In this document: piece after piece, positions 5,845-8,472 of the stretch | Layout: each line of letters starts with the position of its first letter | Position numbering within the stretch: position 1 is the first letter of the stretch | Assembly (NCBI GenBank): GCA_002423365.1 | Contig: DIVU01000107.1 | Location: 1-8,472 of the forward strand | Length of the DNA: 8,472 bases | Direction of reading: 5' to 3' | From: Desulfuromonadaceae bacterium UBA6124 | GTDB taxonomy: Bacteria > Desulfobacterota > Desulfuromonadia > Desulfuromonadales > Trichloromonadaceae | Notes under the pieces: generated by a model | Database searches by the model: none | What the model saw: only the letters and a program-made list of their open reading frames with translations | Told to the model about the DNA's origin: nothing | Translations under genes and position numbers: made by a program

Positions 5845-7533
5845 ATGAAAACCATCGCTTCGGAACTCGCCTATTTTCTGCGGGGCCGCGCACGTCAGAA
5901 CCTCAAGGTGCTGATTCTCTACGGAATTTTTCTGGCCGCCCTGATTCTGGTTTATGCCACCCTCTTTCGCTATCTCATGTGGCATCTCGAAGGACGCGAG
6001 TTTTCCGTGATCGCCGGCATCTACTGGGTCATCACCGTCATGACCACCCTCGGCTTCGGCGACATCACCTTTCAGAGCGATCCCGGCTACGTCTTCGCAA
6101 CGTTGGTGACCATCTCAGGGGTGATCTTCCTGCTCATCATCCTCCCCTTCGGCCTGATCAGCCTCTTTCTCGCCCCCTGGATCGAACAGCGCCTGCGCTA
6201 CCACCCGACCTATGAGCTTTCCCCCCAGACCCGGGGGCATATCCTGATCTTCGGCATCGACCCCATCACCCGCGCCTTTATCCAGAAACTGAAGGCCCGC
6301 GACCTGCTCTTCGTGGTCGTCACCGCCAACTACGAGCAGGCGTTGCATCTGGAGGAACAGGAAGGTTTCAAGGTGGTCTACGGTTCGGCCACCGATGCCC
6401 GCGTGCTCACCGGCCTGCGCGTGGCGGCCGCCCGCTATGTGGTCGCCAACCTGAGCGACCCGGAAAACACCAACATCTGCCTCACCATCCGCTCCCTCTG
6501 CCAGACCCCCATCGTCGCCCTCGTCGACGATCCGGAACATGCCGATCTGCTGCGTTTGGCAGGAGCCAATCAGGTCATCCCCCTGACCCGCATCCTCGGC
6601 CGCTACCTCGCCACCCGCGGCACGACGCGGGGCGCCCTGGCCCATGTCCTCGACTCCTTCGGCTCCCTGCAGATCGCCGAGATTCCGGTACACGGCACCC
6701 CTTTTACCGGAAAGACCCTGAAAGAGGCGCAAATCCGGCAGAAAACCGGGCTTTCGGTCATCGGCCTGTGGGAACGGGGAACCTTCACCATTCCCAGCGG
6801 CGACTCGGTCCTGGGGGAGCACGCCCTGGTCATGTTCGCCGGAACCCGCGCCCAACTCCGCTCCCTGGAAAAGTTCACCGGCGAAGCCGCCGAAGACGAA
6901 CTGATCTTCATCCTCGGCCACGGGCGCATCGGCTGCACCGCCGCCACCTTTCTCGACCGCCGCCCCATCCCCTACATTCTCGTCGACCGCTGCGAAAGCC
7001 CGAGCTGTCAGGAGCACGTCGTCGCCCTCGGCGACGCCACCGGCCGCCATACCCTGAAACGGGCCGGCCTCGACCGGGCCAGCGGCGTGATCGTCACCAC
7101 CAACGACGACAGCACCAACATTTTCCTGACCTTGACCAGTCGCCATCTGCATCCGCACATCCGCATCGTCGCCCGGGCCAACAACGAGGAGAATGTCGAG
7201 CAGCTCTATACCGCCGGTGCTGACTTCGTCGTCTCCAATGCCTCGGTCGGCGCCAACATCCTCATGAATCTGCTGGAACACAAGGCTTCGGCCTTTCTCG
7301 CCGAGGGCGTAGCGGTCTTTCGCCGCGCCCTGCCGGAAGCCCTGGTGGGGAAAACCATCGAACAGTCGCGGCTGCGCCCCCTCACCGGCTGTTCCATTGT
7401 CGCCCTCGACCCTCCCGACGGCGGCGAGACCCTGGTTTCTCCCCCGCCCGAAACCCGCCTTGCCGACGGCGCAACCCTGCTTTTGATCGGCGGCCCGGAA
7501 CAGGAAGCGCTCTTCGATCAAATCTATGGCTGA
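5845..7533 (+). CDS. GsuK-like K+ channel with tandem RCK domains
   Basis: This 562-residue inner-membrane protein has one ion channel domain followed by two RCK (TrkA-N/TrkA-C) units in the same chain, the arrangement of the Geobacter GsuK channel, which is gated by cytoplasmic ligands. Helix 1 is about residues 21-41, the pore with filter TTLGFGD is at 67-73, and helix 2 is about 83-110. RCK1 begins near 132 with HILIFGIDPIT, where the dinucleotide-binding glycines are degenerate. RCK2 begins near 353 with LIFILGHGRIGCTAA (GHGRIG at 358-363), a canonical GxGxxG, followed by a TrkA-C-like end (about 480-560). GGGAG at 5835-5839 precedes the ATG by 5 nt. The last codons overlap the next gene by 8 nt, indicating coupled translation. 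K+ selectivity is inferred from the filter, which has Phe in place of the usual Tyr in GYGD. Confidence 0.92.
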   Translation: MKTIASELAYFLRGRARQNLKVLILYGIFLAALILVYATLFRYLMWHLEGREFSVIAGIYWVITVMTTLGFGDITFQSDPGYVFATLVTISGVIFLLIILPFGLISLFLAPWIEQRLRYHPTYELSPQTRGHILIFGIDPITRAFIQKLKARDLLFVVVTANYEQALHLEEQEGFKVVYGSATDARVLTGLRVAAARYVVANLSDPENTNICLTIRSLCQTPIVALVDDPEHADLLRLAGANQVIPLTRILGRYLATRGTTRGALAHVLDSFGSLQIAEIPVHGTPFTGKTLKEAQIRQKTGLSVIGLWERGTFTIPSGDSVLGEHALVMFAGTRAQLRSLEKFTGEAAEDELIFILGHGRIGCTAATFLDRRPIPYILVDRCESPSCQEHVVALGDATGRHTLKRAGLDRASGVIVTTNDDSTNIFLTLTSRHLHPHIRIVARANNEENVEQLYTAGADFVVSNASVGANILMNLLEHKASAFLAEGVAVFRRALPEALVGKTIEQSRLRPLTGCSIVALDPPDGGETLVSPPPETRLADGATLLLIGGPEQEALFDQIYG

Positions 7534-8472
7534 TATCTTCGCTCGACTCATACACCGGCTGAAGCCGAAGCGCTTCGACTACAACCTTGTTATTCTCGGC
7601 GGCGGTTCGGCGGGACTGGTCACCGCCTATCTCGCCGCCGCGGTCAAAGCCAAGGTGGCGCTCATCGAAAAAGAGAAGATGGGCGGGGATTGCCTGAACA
7701 GCGGCTGCGTGCCGAGCAAGGCCTTGCTGCGCACGGCGCGGTTATTGGCTGACGCCCGCCGGGCCGGTGATTTCGGCTTACAAGATACGGCAATCCCGTT
7801 CGATTTCGCCGCGGTCATGGCGCGGGTCCAGCGGGTGGTGGAACAGGTCGCGCCCCACGACTCGGTGGAACGCTACCGGGGTCTCGGCGTCGAAGTCATC
7901 AGCGGAGAAGGGCGCATCACCTCCCCTTATACCGTCGAAGTGAACGGCCGGACCCTGACCAGCCGCGCCATTGTCGTCGCCACCGGCGCCCGCCCTTTCG
8001 TGCCGCCGATTCCGGGTCTCGACCGCATCGACTACCTGACCTCCGACAATCTCTGGCGCTTGCGGCAGCTGCCGCGCCGGCTGCTGGTACTGGGGGGCGG
8101 ACCCATCGGCTGCGAACTGGCCCAGGCCTTCGCCCGTTTCGGCAGCGCCGTGACCCTGGTGGAATTGGCGCCGCGCCTGCTGATCCGCGAGGATGAAGAA
8201 GTCTCGGCGCTGCTCGCCGCGCGCTTCGCCGCCGAGGGCATCGACGTGCTCACCGGCCACCGGGCGACAGAGGTCCGCACCGACGGCGAACGCCGGATGC
8301 TGATTTGCGAACACGACGGGAAAAGGGTGGAAATCGAATTCGATGCCATTCTTGTCGCCGTCGGCCGTGCCCCCCGGGTCGAAGGTTTCGGCCTCGAAGA
8401 GTTGGGGGTCGAACTGACCGAGCGAGGAACGCTCAAAGCCGATCCCTGGCTGCGCACCAACATCCCCAGCAT
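7526..8472 (+). CDS. Class I pyridine nucleotide-disulfide oxidoreductase, MerA/Lpd-like (3' truncated)
   Basis: The frame opens at ATG 7526, inside the end of the channel gene, and stays open to the right edge (315 codons seen). The protein is an FAD-dependent NAD(P)H disulfide oxidoreductase of the dihydrolipoamide dehydrogenase/mercuric reductase family. Visible parts are the FAD-binding LGGGSAGLV (24-32), the redox-active pair Cys56 and Cys61 in GGDCLNSGCVPSKALLR, ATGARPFVPPIPG, the NAD(P)-binding LGGGPIGCELAQAF (from 189), and LVAVGRAPR near the edge. The GGDCLN.GCVPSK form is common in MerA-like proteins annotated in anaerobes, some of them fused to a TVP38/DedA membrane domain. Here only about 17 residues precede the FAD domain, so there is no N-terminal fusion and no heavy-metal-binding domain. 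The dimerisation domain with its catalytic His is outside the window. Substrate unknown. A purine-rich AGGAAG is 19 nt upstream of the start, too far to be ideal, so translational coupling is likely. Confidence 0.9.
   Translation, partial: MADIFARLIHRLKPKRFDYNLVILGGGSAGLVTAYLAAAVKAKVALIEKEKMGGDCLNSGCVPSKALLRTARLLADARRAGDFGLQDTAIPFDFAAVMARVQRVVEQVAPHDSVERYRGLGVEVISGEGRITSPYTVEVNGRTLTSRAIVVATGARPFVPPIPGLDRIDYLTSDNLWRLRQLPRRLLVLGGGPIGCELAQAFARFGSAVTLVELAPRLLIREDEEVSALLAARFAAEGIDVLTGHRATEVRTDGERRMLICEHDGKRVEIEFDAILVAVGRAPRVEGFGLEELGVELTERGTLKADPWLRTNIPS

Noticed and set aside
6115..7551. Long open frame (478 codons) on the - strand across the channel gene
   Set aside because: Its protein is a low-complexity Gly/Asp/Glu/Ala-rich sequence typical of the antisense of a GC-rich gene, with no recognisable family, while the + strand frame is a complete, well-conserved channel.

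Overview
The window is a GC-rich, gene-dense piece of bacterial chromosome. It carries eight protein genes (the first and last cut by the window edges), no rRNA, tRNA, CRISPR or insertion sequence. The gene content suggests an anaerobic member of the Desulfuromonadota (Geobacter/Desulfuromonas-like). The clues are a one-chain K+ channel with two RCK domains like GsuK of Geobacter, a thioredoxin-like selenoprotein, a MinD-type ATPase of the ferredoxin-containing family, and a MerA-like flavoprotein. This placement is inference from family knowledge, not from a search.

Layout. Bases 1-2575 (+ strand): the C-terminal end of a MinD-superfamily ATPase, a PaaI-type hotdog thioesterase, a divergent methylenetetrahydrofolate reductase (metF), and a DUF89 damage-control phosphatase-like protein that starts 2 nt after the metF stop. 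A strong bidirectional terminator (2641-2681) separates this from a convergent YnfM-type MFS exporter (2723-3976, - strand). Next, also on the - strand, is a 190-residue thioredoxin-like gene at 4182-4754. Its first active-site Cys codon is an in-frame TGA (4656-4658), followed by a convincing bacterial SECIS hairpin, so it is most likely a selenoprotein. It diverges from a WrbA-type flavodoxin quinone reductase (5059-5679, + strand) across a 304-bp gap that holds a plausible sigma70 promoter for each gene. The + strand ends with a GsuK-like K+ channel (5845-7533) overlapping by 8 nt the start of a dihydrolipoamide dehydrogenase/MerA-like flavoprotein that runs off the window.

How the genes fit together. 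The first block looks like housekeeping: one-carbon metabolism plus metabolite repair. The second half has a redox theme: a selenothioredoxin-like protein opposite a flavin quinone reductase, and a ligand-gated K+ channel translationally coupled to a pyridine-nucleotide flavoprotein.

The most notable item is the selenoprotein. A standard gene caller would start it at the internal ATG at 4640, giving a 152-residue protein with no active site. Second is the metF gene, which keeps the catalytic Glu and flavin-site Asp but has substitutions at three positions usually conserved in the family.
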